This document shows positions 26,330 to 39,700 of a stretch of 64,000 nt of DNA, one piece after another. Within the stretch, counting starts at the first letter, position 1, and the number at the start of each line of letters is the position of its first letter. A program made the position numbers and the translations under genes. This stretch comes from Cololabis saira (taxonomy: Eukaryota > Chordata > Actinopteri > Beloniformes > Belonidae). The stretch lies in the NCBI RefSeq assembly GCF_033807715.1, contig NC_084596.1, positions 35,984,879-36,048,878 on the forward strand, given 5' to 3'. The notes under the pieces were generated by a model. It saw nothing but the letters and a program-made list of their open reading frames with translations, was not told the origin of the DNA and made no database searches.

Positions 26330-29300
26330 GTTTGTTTTTAGGCACTGAGATGGTTGTTCATCAGGTTTCTTTTAAAAGCTGAAAAGTTTTCTGTTTCTCC
26401 ATTTGCATGTATGAATAAAGAACTCTGCAAGGATCGACGGGTTATTGAGTACAAAGTCACCTATTTTGTCTTGGAGGGTGGTCCCAAATATAATATCTTC
26501 TCTTGTTAGGGGGTTAGTTAGAAGAGTTTTTGTTGAGATCCAGTCTTCTAAGTCTTCCCAGAAGGTTCCAGAGTACACGCAGTAGAAGAATAGATGGTCT
26601 GTTGTTTCAATATCATTATCACAAAAGGTACAGCTGTTATTGTCCAAAATGAATATTTGTCTTAATAGTTCTCTGGATGGAAAAATATTACTAAGGATTG
26701 TAAAATGAATTTCTTTAGCTTTGGAGTTTAAAGGATATGTTAAGTAAGTTGATCTCCTTTTTTTTTTTACTTCTGAATTTTAAAACAGTTGAATAATAGA
26801 GTTTCTATTCTATCAGACTGGAAAAAATGCATTAGTTAAATGCAGACGCATCCGTTTGTTAGAGTTATGTTTATCCAGGAAGTCTATCCCAGATGTTCGA
26901 AGTGGAGGTAATTGAAGTTCAGGAATTTGAATGTTCGTATTTTGAATGAGTAATTTGACTGAGGTTGGAATAGACTTTATTTATTACACTGTTAAATTGA
27001 GTGCGTGTGTTTAAATTGTACTTGGTACAAAAGCTTTCAAAAGACAGCCAACCTCTGTGATCATTTGATAAGTGTGTTATGGACCAAATGTCTTATTCCA
27101 TCCAGTAATCCCAGAACAAAGACTTATTTTTGTATGTCACATAACTATTTTTCCAGTTAGGAGTTTGGTGAGGAATAAAATTATGCGTGTACATAAGTTT
27201 CCAACACAACAAAACCTGTTTGCGAAAAGAGGATAATTAAACTGGAAGTTTGTTAGCACAAAATACACATCTAAGTACAAATTCTATGTTTCCCATCTTT
27301 TTGAATAACCCTTTAGGAAAACAGTGCCAATGCTATTGTGATTAATCTGAAATGATTTCAACCAGTTTAATTTTAAAACCGCATTTAGACACTCAAAGTC
27401 AATAGTTGCAATCCTTCAAGGCCTTTACTTGACAGCAATGAATGAAGACCAATTAATCTCTTTATACTATATAGTGGACTCGAGTTTTCCAGATGAAGTT
27501 AAAATGTATCTGATTTATACCTTTTATTATACAAGTTTGGTATGGCCATTAAGTATGCAAGGTATGTGCAGCAAGTTAGCGTTTTGGATAGATAAGTTCT
27601 ACCAAAAAGTATCAGATCTCTTTGAAGCAATTTATTTAATCGACATTTACAGGTCTTTCTATGTTAAGAGTTTCTCCAAGTTTGACATCTTTAGTTATAT
27701 GGATTCCCAGATACTTTACTGAGGATTTAATGGGAATTTTATGAGCTTCTGTGAGATTTCTGTCTTGTATTGGCATTAATTCGCATTTCTGGAGATTTAA
27801 AGTTAATCCTGACACCTTGGAAAATGTATTTACTAATTTAATAATACTGGGAGTTTGGTCTAGATGTTTTAAAAAGATGGTGGTGTCATCTGCTAGTCGA
27901 CTAATTATAATCATCAAATACTTAAAATTTTTGTATGTCTGAATTTTTTATTAGACTGGCCATCACTTCATCTGCCAAAATGAAGAGAAAGGGAAATGTT
28001 GCATCCCTTTTTTACACCTCTATTAATAGTAAAGCATGGAGAGGTAGCATGTGGAAGTGCTACTGAGCTTGTTGTGCCGTTATAAAAACTTTCTATTATT
28101 TTACAGTAATTTGGCCCAAAACCATACATGTGTAAAACCTTACAAAGAAACTGATGTAGCATTTCGAATGGCTTAGAAATCTAGGAAAAGAATGAATCCT
28201 GTATCCTCAACCCAATTGCAGTACTCCAGTAAATCCTTAACCAGTCTGATATTATTGTGTATATATGCTCATCAAACCGGATTTTGTTTCACTGATTACA
28301 TCCTGAAAACCATTCTTTAGTCTGTTGGTGTAAATACACCTCAATCATTTTTAATCAAAATTCAAGAGAGAAATGGGATGGTAGTTATCAAGAATTTTCT
28401 TGTCTCTTCTTCCTTTGATATAAGAGTGATGATACCCTGTTTCATACTTTCTGGGAGTGAGTAGTTACTGATTATTTCTTTAAAGACTTGAAATAGGAAA
28501 TCTCTAAGATATTACCAAAAGTTTCTGTAAAAGTGCAGTTAGGCCATTTGCGCCTGGAGATTTATCAATTTTCAGGCACATGATTATGTTGTCCACCTCT
28601 TCCACAAGGATGTCTTTATCACAATTCTCCCTTGAGTGTGAGATCTTGAGTGATTTATGGCATGAAATGTTTGATCTGGCACATCAGCTGATCACAATCT
28701 GGGGAGGAGTAAGAGGAACAATAAATGTTTTGATAAAAGTGTCTGATTTCATTTGCAATTAAGTTTTGGTACGTACACTCACTGCCATCGATGATAAGGG
28801 ATTTTATAAAGTTTTTATTCTGCCACCCTTTCACCAGCCTGCAAAAGTGAGCAAATTATTTTCACCTTCCTCAATCCATTTGGCCCCAGACCTGATGAAG
28901 GCACCTTGAGCCTTTCGTTCATAAATGTTGTCTCATTTGGATTGTAGGGATGAAAAGTTTTCTTCTTCAGTATCTGTTAATGTTTGTTTCATACAAATTA
29001 AATTAATTTGTTTAACTATGCTTTCTTCTTCTAAATAATTGAGTTTTTAAAGATTTTTGCTGAAAGATATAGAATTAATTAGTGCAGGTTGATATTATCT
29101 CATCTTGCCAGATCTTTTTAATTAGCTCTTTTATTTTATGACAGTAGAGGTCATGTTTCAAAAGGCTGGCATTACATCTCCAGTAACCTCTGTCTCGCAT
29201 TTTCGGAGGTAGGTATAATGGATGAATTAATGGTACAATGATCTGTAAGAAGTGTTGCAGAAATATTACAATCTGATGTTTTTCTGAGGATTTCATCTGT

Positions 29301-29700
29301 TCCTAACCAGATATCTATTCTAGATCTGCTTGTTTTATCTGATTTATGGCAGGAAAACTGCCTCTCATTGAGTTTTTTTTCTCTCCACAGGTCCAACAGT
29401 CCAAAACTGTTACAAAAATCAACTAAAGTACGGTTTGGATAGAGGTTTGCAAATCTATTAGGATGTCTATCATAGCCTTCATCCATAACCATGTTCCTAT
29501 CACCACCAATTAAGATGTGATTGGTGGAAAATCTTAGTTAAAAGTTGTTTGATGATTTCTTCTACAATTCTGTGGGAGGTCTTTATTTTTTGACATGTTA
29601 CAGGTTCCGTAAATGTTACCCAAAATCATGAATTAGTCATCAATATGTATTACAGAGATAATCCAATGACCATCACTGCTGTGCTTTCTTGTCTTCCATC
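26330..29700 (-). pseudogene. Decayed L1/Tx1-like LINE ORF2
   Basis: Read on the minus strand from 29700 down, fragments come in the expected order. Endonuclease pieces: ILGNIYG, then GGDRNMVMDEGYDRHP, SRIDIWL, and TDH near the catalytic histidine. Reverse transcriptase pieces: RGVKKGCNIS, ILADEVMASL, then ADDTTIFLK and SGLTLNLQKCELM. A C-terminal knuckle CTFCDNDIETTDHLFFYC (C-x2-C-x8-H-x4-C) and a KWRNRKLFSF-like end follow. Stops and frameshifts separate them, so it is inactive. The endonuclease, RT and CCHC order fits L1/Tx1-clade elements. Confidence 0.8.
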
Positions 29701-29931
29701 ACCATCATTTGAATGGGTTTCTTGGCGAAGAATACAATGTGAACCTGTTTTTTTTACAATATAGAAACATTGCTTTTCTTTTGACGTTGTGTTTTATGCG
29801 CCCCACACATAGACCTCCAGGCCATGACGCCAGAATTCCCAGCATGCACCACTCTAGAATGTAAACGCCATTTTTGCAGTTAAGCTGAAGCGGGCGAGTA
29901 CGACATTTCTGTGCCGATAAACGGTAGAAAA

Positions 29932-30026
29932 ATGATGCCCGATAGCTGTTGTACACCCAGATGCCAGAATATTAGAAAAAGGGGAACAGATAGAGCTTTT
30001 TATCGGATTCGTAAAGATCCAGAGAG
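29932..30026 (+). pseudogene. THAP-domain first exon, transposon relic
   Basis: From the ATGs at 29932/29935 the frame reads PDSCCTPRCQNIRKRGTDRA, then FYRIRKDPE, and ends at a GTGAG donor (30027). This is the N-terminal half of a THAP C2CH finger (Cys-x4-Cys, then an aromatic block and a KDPE-like turn), which binds DNA in P-element-like and ISL2EU transposases and in THAP proteins. No following exon was recognised, so it is probably a relic; a host THAP gene fragment is the alternative. Confidence 0.55.
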
Positions 30027-30511
30027 GTGAGAAAAACACATTTATGCCATAAAACGTGTGACCAAGACAGCTGACACATGAGAGAAGCTCTCACCGAATC
30101 CAGTCGTGCAGTTGCAGTGGGCTCAAAGACCAACTCCATCATCTCTGACCGCTACCCACGCCTTCAACTGAGGGTCACGGAGGGTCATTTAGCCTTTGGC
30201 ACAGGCATGATAACTATTCATTATAGACGTATTAAATTAATGCATGAAGCGGTGCCTTAAAATTTTAATTCACACAGTAAACACAGTTTATTTGATCTGG
30301 GGAAAATCCACCGTAACGTTTGATTCTAATTAACATGCCGATCACATTAGCCTGAACTGACTGTGTTGGTGTTGTGCTTTTATATTGCGCCTTTGTTAAT
30401 TAAATGAATGAAGTGCAGCTTACTCATCCAGTAATGATGAAATAATCCTTTGCTGAAAGATTCCAAGGTTGAATGTTGGTCACAAATCCAGGGAATAGCG
30501 TCCATACTTAC

Positions 30512-30761
30512 CCCTCCAGAAGGACGAAGGAAAGTTGATCCCATATGTCGGGATATTGGAGGTCTGGCAGCTTCGGTGCAGTTTCGATGCTTTTTAAAAA
30601 ATAGCTTTGTGAGGGTCGTAATATTGAGTCTTTCAAGTTTAGCAACATAGTTTTCCTTATCTTTTTGGTTTAAATGCACAGAAAACTCGGACCCTCTGAA
30701 GTTCATGATTACACGTGACTTTTGACTTGCAGGAGCAGTTCTCTTTCCTGCCAAAATGAGG
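30512..30761 (-). pseudogene. Exon relic resembling the ISL2EU companion protein
   Basis: It is bounded by an acceptor TTGTTTACAG (30762) and a GTAAGT donor (30511). It encodes KDKENYVAKLERLNI and, after a frameshift, KLPDLQYPDIWDQLSF. In fish ISL2EU-type elements the YqaJ-nuclease companion protein begins with such a KLxxLG / LPxxxxxDIxxYL pattern. The family call is from memory and moderate. The frameshift makes it non-functional. Confidence 0.4.
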
Positions 30762-30789
30762 CTGTAAACAAAACAGGTCACATGGGGTC

Positions 30790-32540
<1,751 letters not shown>

Positions 32541-33787
32541 TTAGCAGTGGATCTCGTAAGCAACCTGTGATCCGAAAAGGAGACTCTGACTGAGGAAGAG
32601 CTCCTCTGGATCTGTCGTCAGGGGTCCCTCTCCTCCTTCTGCCGGGTTTCTGCGAAGCCCTGGTCCTGCTGATCTTGTCAGTGTCTGAACCATTTCGTGG
32701 TCCAGCAGAGCTTCCTTCATGCTCTTCTGCTGGACAAACCCGCTCATCATGGAGCACCTGGACGAAGCAGAGCCCGCGACGGGCTTGGCCCGGTTGAGCA
32801 CGTACATCTCGTGGCCGTGATCGTCGCGGTACTCCTCCAGCTGCGCGAAGGTGGTGGGCCCGTCAGAGTAGTCGTTCACATACAGGATGCTCTCTTCCTT
32901 GCTCGTACAGTAGGATCCACTGTCCTCTTTTTGGTACTGCTGGTGACGAGTGTATATCATGATCAAGAGAAGAACAGCAGTGAGGGCCAGCAAGGAGATT
33001 CCAACAGCTATAGCGGTCTGCGTCGCAGGGCCCAGGGAGTTGAAGTCCATGCTATCCTGCTCATACAACGGCTCCTGACTAATATCCAAAACCTCTGGCT
33101 GATAGAAGGAGCTGGCCGACGAAGAAACATAGGAGTGGGTGTTTGAACGAGGCCAGAATTGGGATGTATATGAGGAAGAAGACATGTTAACGGCCAGATG
33201 AAAAGTAACCCTAGCCACACCACCTGGGTTCCAGGCCTCGCATTCGTAGCGGCCAGCGTGTGCGACAGTCACGTTACTTAGAAACAGCATGCCGCTGCCC
33301 ATGTCTGGATCAAAGCTGTCTCTCTCACCACCCTCCTCAGTCCCACGCACAAGCCCGTGGATCGCTCCGACACCTCCCACCTTGATCCCTCCACTGCTGG
33401 GCAGAGCCGTCACCACTCCACCAGTCCCGGGCTTGAACAGCTCCCCGTTAGGGCCCAGTTCTTGGAACAGGCCTCGGGGTGAGAGCTGGGCCTTACCGTG
33501 AGAGGCTTTCTTCCACGTAACCAGCGGCTGAGGATATCCGGAGGCCTGGCAGGAGACCCGGAGGCTCTCTCCGAGTCGCACTGTCAGGTGGCTGGGTTCG
33601 AGCTGCACCACGGGAGGGATGCACACCAGGCTGTTGGGAGCCACCTCCACCAGGCTGAGGTGGGACAGGCGAGGGGGTTCCGAGCACATCAGCCGACGCT
33701 GCTCGGCAGAACTCAGGAGTCGCTGTCCGTCCTTGCTGATCCATGTTCTCAGCCAGCCGAGAGCACAATCACAGCGCCACGGGTTCT
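32541..33787 (-). CDS. lrrc24: lrrc24 coding exon 4: LRR C-cap, Ig, TM and tail
   Basis: This exon encodes residues 204-618 and the stop codon at 32543-32541. The acceptor is CCTGACAG at 33788. In order it holds the LRR C-cap (CDCALGWLRTW), the Ig domain with ASGYPQPLVTWKK before Trp295 and GRYECEAWN around Cys386, a serine-rich stalk, a transmembrane segment (ATQTAIAVGISLLALTAVLL onwards), and a tail with FAQLEEYRDDHGHEMYVLNR. Between Trp295 and Cys386 there is a long Gly/Pro-rich stretch without clear Ig strands. Its coordinates contain no splice sites that I would prefer, so I read it as coding. Confidence 0.93.
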
Positions 33788-36700
33788 CTGTCAGGAAGTT
33801 ACCGAGGCAAAAAAAGAAATATAGATTAATCTAAATGCCGTTTTAATTTCATAAATTGAAGCAAATATAAGGAGGTTTCTCTCACAGTTTCGTGAAAACT
33901 TAGAACACCTGTGAGGTTAATCAACCTTTGAACTTGTTTTGTCATTATGAAACTGTCACATGCTTGGCTAACAGAAGTCACGGCAGCCACTTCCTGATCT
34001 ACTCAGGTTTTGGACTGTCTTGGTGACAGCTGACCACTGTCCTGGTGACAGCTGACCACTGTAATGTCATGACTCAATCACACGTTATCACTTCCACCCC
34101 ATTGCCTACTGTCTAATTGTTTACCGTTGACTGTCCTTATATCGTCATTTCCTGTTAAAGTTTCTTAATAAAAGCATCTTCTGGGAGGAAGAACTTGGGG
34201 AAGCTCAGGAGTTCTCAATGAGGGCCACGTTGCCCTGCACTCCTGTTGCTCTCCCCCTCCTGCAGGAGTGCGCTAAAAACCCATTCCAAGGTAGTCTCTG
34301 TGTCTTTCCTCTTTATGAATTTATGTAATGTTGATTTGTACCCAATACACCCCATATGCTGGAGAATATTATCTAATGAACTGGAAAGACTATTTTCAGT
34401 TTTGTTTGAACCCTGGTGATCATATTGCAGGACAGCGATAGCCAGGTACAGATGATAACAACTAATCATCATCTGTACCTGTGCCTGACCATGTTAGAAA
34501 ATTCCTTTTTCTAAAAGAGCAAAAAGACCAAAAGAAAGAGTCAGATCTCATTGCGGAGTTAAAAGACAGCAACTGCATGAAAAAAGGAGTTGAAGAGGCT
34601 GTATCAAGGACTAACAGGAATGTTGCCGCTGCACTGCTGGCCAATTACTGTAAGAAGTAAGTGTGAATGTCAGATTGTTGTTGGAGAAAGTTACAGACTA
34701 TTGGTTTGACTTTATAAAGGTGTGGGAGGAAGGGTTACCAAAGGAAACTGGAGTATTCTGGCCCCCTAATTGGCCTCTACATGAGGTGCCTTTAATTGGC
34801 TGTTTCTTCACTACGCACTTCAAAATTGTATCTTTGAGGGTTTTTTTTTTGTTTGTTTTGGTTCTTTGGTTGTTGAAACCCTTTGATATGTAAAAAAAAA
34901 AGTTGAAGGCCACTTCCCTTATTTCAGCATTAGTCATTCTGTTAGGGCTATCCCAAAAAATGTGGTAAATTCTCATGCTGTGCTGGGGTTTTTTCAGTTG
35001 TTAAATTTAAGAGAAAAATGAATGAAAATCAGTCTCAGATTATTTTCCTGTCAGTTGAGTTATTGCTATGCAATGCTTTTCAAACCCCATTAAGCCACAT
35101 TTTATCCACAGCAGAACATGGAAAACATATTAAATACTGAAAGTGGGAAATGTTACCGTATCTTGAAAAAATATAAGCTAATGTTGAATTTGATGATGGT
35201 AAAACATCTAAAAAAAGTTGGAACATGGGGCAACAACAGGCTATGAAAGTAAGTGATATTTAAAAGAAACTCCTGGCAGAAAATGTGCGACTGATCAGTT
35301 TAACAAGTCAGTATCATTATTGGGTATAAAAGGAGAATGTTGGAGAAGCAGTATCAGAAGATGGGCAGAGGTTCACTTCTCTCTGAAAAACGGAGACTAC
35401 AACTTGTGAACAATTTCAAAATAATGTTCCACAGCATAAAATCTAGAAAAATATGTAATAATCTACAGTACATAATATCATTATGAGACTGAGAAAATCT
35501 GGAGAATAATCTGTGCCAATGGGACAAGGCATTGGGACAAATTAGACACCCATGATCTTAGGGCTCTCAAGCTGCCGTGTAATAAAATCAGGCATGATTC
35601 TGTAATGGAAGGAACATTTCAGGAAATCCATTTCTGAGAACACAGTTCACTGTTCCTTGTACGATTGCAGGGTAAAGCTTTATCATACAAAGAAGAAGCC
35701 ATTTTTGAATGAATTCCATAAATATTGCCATTTACACTGGCGAATACCCTGCGTTTAATGCACAGATGTAGTGTGTCATGTGCACCTTTTACAATGACCA
35801 ATGCGGGGAGGCGTGTTGAGCTGCGAGTGTAGTCTTAACCACAGGTCAGGACTAATGTAAACAGGACTAACGTTGGGTGGTGGGTCGTGGGAGGGGTTTG
35901 TAGATCACGTAACCTGTACAGTACAACCCGACAGGGAAGATTTTTTTATTTACTATATATATAAGGAAACAGCTGATGAGAGCAACAGCAGCAGGAGGTC
36001 ACAGGTAGGGCCTATATTAGCAAGATGAGTAACTGGAGAGACGAGTTACTCAGCCTCAGATCTGAGGACGCCATAAACCGACGTATGTCCAGAACCACAA
36101 GTTTGAACACATTGTTTGAGCACCTGGCCACAACAATGACAAACAGGGGCTTTGCAAGAAGCAAAACTCAGTCAGAAAATGCTGAAAACTACACCTGTCT
36201 GATGAATCTTGCTGATGTAGGGACAATATGCCATTCTATACGACCACACAGCTTACGTTATGTTTCTGGGATAACGCCTCCTGACTCGCCTTCCCTCCCC
36301 ACAACTCACCCTTCAGGCCCGAGGTAACAACTAACACAGCTTGCGTTCACATTGCCAACATGCGCTCATTATCCAGCAATAATAATGGGATCCAATCTAA
36401 AAAACGCCTTCTATCTCTATCTATAGAGGTTTATACAAGTCTACAGGCAAGTTCTGGCACTATTTTGACATCTTTAACCAAAACAATACTAAGCCACTAT
36501 TGTATCATTACAGAGCATTACTTCAAAGTAGAAGAATCCAGGTGATGAACTGACCTCGACCTACCTGTAGTCCAGAACTTTAACTATGAAAAGATGGTAT
36601 TTCATTAAAACTATGACAAAAGAAGACCCAGGATTATTGAGCGACTAGAATCCTACATCAGACAAGAATGATACATTCCTTCACCAAAACTTCAGTAATT

Positions 36701-39700
36701 GGTTCCCAGACATAGTTTAGAGTATTGTTAAACAAATGAGGGCGTGCTGCACAGCGGTAAACATCATCCTGTCCGAACATTTTTGAGATCTTCTGTTATT
36801 TTGTTCCTCACTTGCAACACTGGTTCAGCTCTAAAAGTTAAATATTTGGCAGTAGAAATTGGGGTTACCTACCTGTGACACGCAGCACTTGCAGACTGAC
36901 AAGTGGTTTGAGGAATGAGGGTCCCAGGGTACGCAGGTGATTCTTGCTGAGGTCCAGTAAGGCCAGGGACGACAGTCCAGACAGAGCGTGCTCTGCTAGC
37001 AGCTCTATGCTGTTTTCCTGTAAGTGAAGTTCCTGCAGCCGCTGCAAAGACAATTCATGAAGCATAGGAAGATGAATGTAAAAAAAAATGCAATTTAAGG
37101 GGGGGGTGGGGTGGAATTGTCTACTGCACATAGATGACTAAAGCTTGAGTTATGGTTCTGCGTCAAAACGACGCCGTGCCTACGGCATGTGGTACGCGTT
37201 GACGCAGACCACACGCCGTCACTGACGCCGTCACCTACGTGCACCTCCCAAAAATTGTAACTACGCGTCGAGGCGACGCAGACCACACGCAGACGGAGAG
37301 GGCTGTGATTGGTTCGCTTGGAAGCAACGCATTTCCGGTTTCCAGTTTGAAAAAGTCGTGAACTTTCAGCGCTTTTTTCTTCGTGTATGTGTGATTTTTT
37401 TTTGTTTTGTTTTTTTGCACAATAGTTGTCCTTATCTCTTTGATTCACTGTGACCGGAAAAAGTCGGATAAACCATTCAGGAAAAGATTGCGAATTAGCG
37501 GTCGCGGGGGGTACTGCACCGCGGAGAAATGGAGTGACGGAGAAGTCCGAAGGGTTCACGACGGCGTCACCACGACGGCGTCACGGCGACGGCGTCACGG
37601 CGACGGCGTCACGGCGACGGCGTCACGGCGACGGCGTCACGGCGACGGCGTCACGGCGACGGCGTTGGTTTGACGCAGAACCATAATTCAGGCTTTAGTC
37701 CCAGCTGAGTCAGCTTTAAAAGCAGTTTAGCTCTAGAAGCTAAATATGGAATGCTTCAATCTAACCTGCAGGCCTCTGAAAGTGTAGTCCTGGATGCGAG
37801 TGATCTGGTTTCCGGCCAGGTAGAGGATCCGGAGGTGCTCCAGACCCCGAAACATGTCGGCGGTAACCAGGTGGATGAGGTTACCGTTGAGGGCCAGCTC
37901 TAGCAGCAGCCCCTGGTTGAGAAAGGCCCCGGGCTCCAGAGCCGAGATGCTGTTGTTCTGGAGGTACAGATAATGGAGGCTTCTCAAGCGGTTCAAGTCC
38001 TTGAGACGGATCTGCATTATAGCGTTATCCTGAAGAAAGATGGTCTGTGTGGAAGAAATGGAGAAGGCCATTAGTGCAATGATCATCCATATGTTACATT
38101 CTAGAAACAGAAGGTTAGTGATGTTAGATCTGGTATTTGTTTTATACAACAAAGGACAGCGTTGCCTGTTGCTGTGGGTTATAAAATAAAATCCTCAAAT
38201 ATAACGAGAGATTACATTCACAACAGGTTCAACTTGAGAGTTATCTCACTGGGTTGTGAAAGGCTTTAGATACAGTTATATGAAGAAATTATTTTTTTCT
38301 TTTCTCTGTTCTTAACTTTTAAGTATTAGGATGTAAGAAAAAAATCTCCTGATCCTTACCAGGGGGGTATAAGCAAGTTTGGTCAGTCAGTTCAGTCAGT
38401 TCAGTCAATCGAGTCAGTCTCTCATTGACAAATGTAAAAACTTATTCTCACAGTAACGTGACACCTAGCTTCTCTGGTGGTATGACAAAAAACCCAGTGA
38501 TCTCAGATACTTGGGATATTCCCTAATCAACAAATTTCTATCACGTTTTTCATTTTACATTGATTTCTGCAGAAATTGGCCGATCTTTGGTCCAAGCTAA
38601 AATCCCTGCAGGAGACTGCCAAATCATTTCAGTGCTAAGAAGAGGAAATACATGTTTTATCCTTAAATTTGGCCAACAAAATCACTGCACTGATTGACTT
38701 TGAAACCGTATGTTATAAAGTTTATCAACCTATACAAGGAAAAACATTCTTTCTCTCTGAATTTTACTCACCTCCCCATCAAGCATATTTTTTTCCTTAA
38801 ATGACCTTAACACATTATCATTTTTATAAGATGACAGTTGAACCATGAAATTTGACAAGCCAACATTCATTCAACATCCATCAAAAAATTTGAATTTTGT
38901 TGCAATTTATAACGTCAACATGAACATGATGATGATGCCTGATGATGTTGAAATGCATGATGATATTTAAATCCAAACTGTATTAAAATGTTGTTGCTGA
39001 TAACCAGCTCCAGAGCAGATAAGGAGTTCGGCATACATTTCAGGGAGGATTAAAAGGGAGGGTTTAAAAGCAAACTGTATATCATCGAAAAAGCCTGGTT
39101 TTAGACTCGGAAAATCTTGCTTACCTTCTTATCGTGCTTCATAACATACCCCGCGGGTCTTCAAACTGCTTGAATGTAATATAATATAATATATAATGCA
39201 AATCAACACTAACGAGCATAAATTGAAATTAGCTGGTTCAGGTTAATGACAATCATAACAATGGGTCATGCCACTTTTTTCCAGTTTCGCGGTACACCTG
39301 TCAATCACTACAGACATTTGCAGACTTTTTTTTGATTAATTGCAGCTGTGAGAGGAGCGCTCCGTAGGTTTGAATCCCGGTACATGGCCGGCTGCCTTAC
39401 TGGTAATGTGCCTTCATCATGAGTTGAGGCAAGGTATGATCGACGAGATAGACCTGCTGATTGAGGTTAATGGAACAATTTATGCGAGACTCGCTTTTTA
39501 TTAATATTCATGAGCTGCGGCAATGTTGGAGGGCCTGAACCCAAAAGGAAAAGACGTTGTAATGTTAAACATCTTCTCAACAGATGATCAGGGGGTGTGC
39601 GAGAGTCTCTTCCCGAGGAAGGGATGAATAATTACTCGGCAAACAGCGCAGCCCCTCCCTCAGGCTTACATCAAAGAGGGTCACAACGAATTGATTAACC

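Larger units (their letters stand above)
33788..36872. other. lrrc24 intron 3, with several repeat relics
   Basis: 3085 bp. Contents: a 21-base tandem pair of CTGGTGACAGCTGACCACTG near 34019-34060; a small open frame at 34463-34654; a Tc1-like relic at about 35121-35600; and a Myb/SANT-like relic at 36025-36327. All are on the opposite strand to lrrc24 or strand-neutral. Confidence 0.6.

Noticed and set aside
32697..33824. Plus-strand frames of 149 and 108 residues across lrrc24 exon 4
   Set aside because: Antisense shadows of a well-supported coding exon.
37407..37686. Arg/Thr-rich frames such as GVTATASRRRRHGD repeats
   Set aside because: The 14-bp array of the intronic MITE read in three frames.
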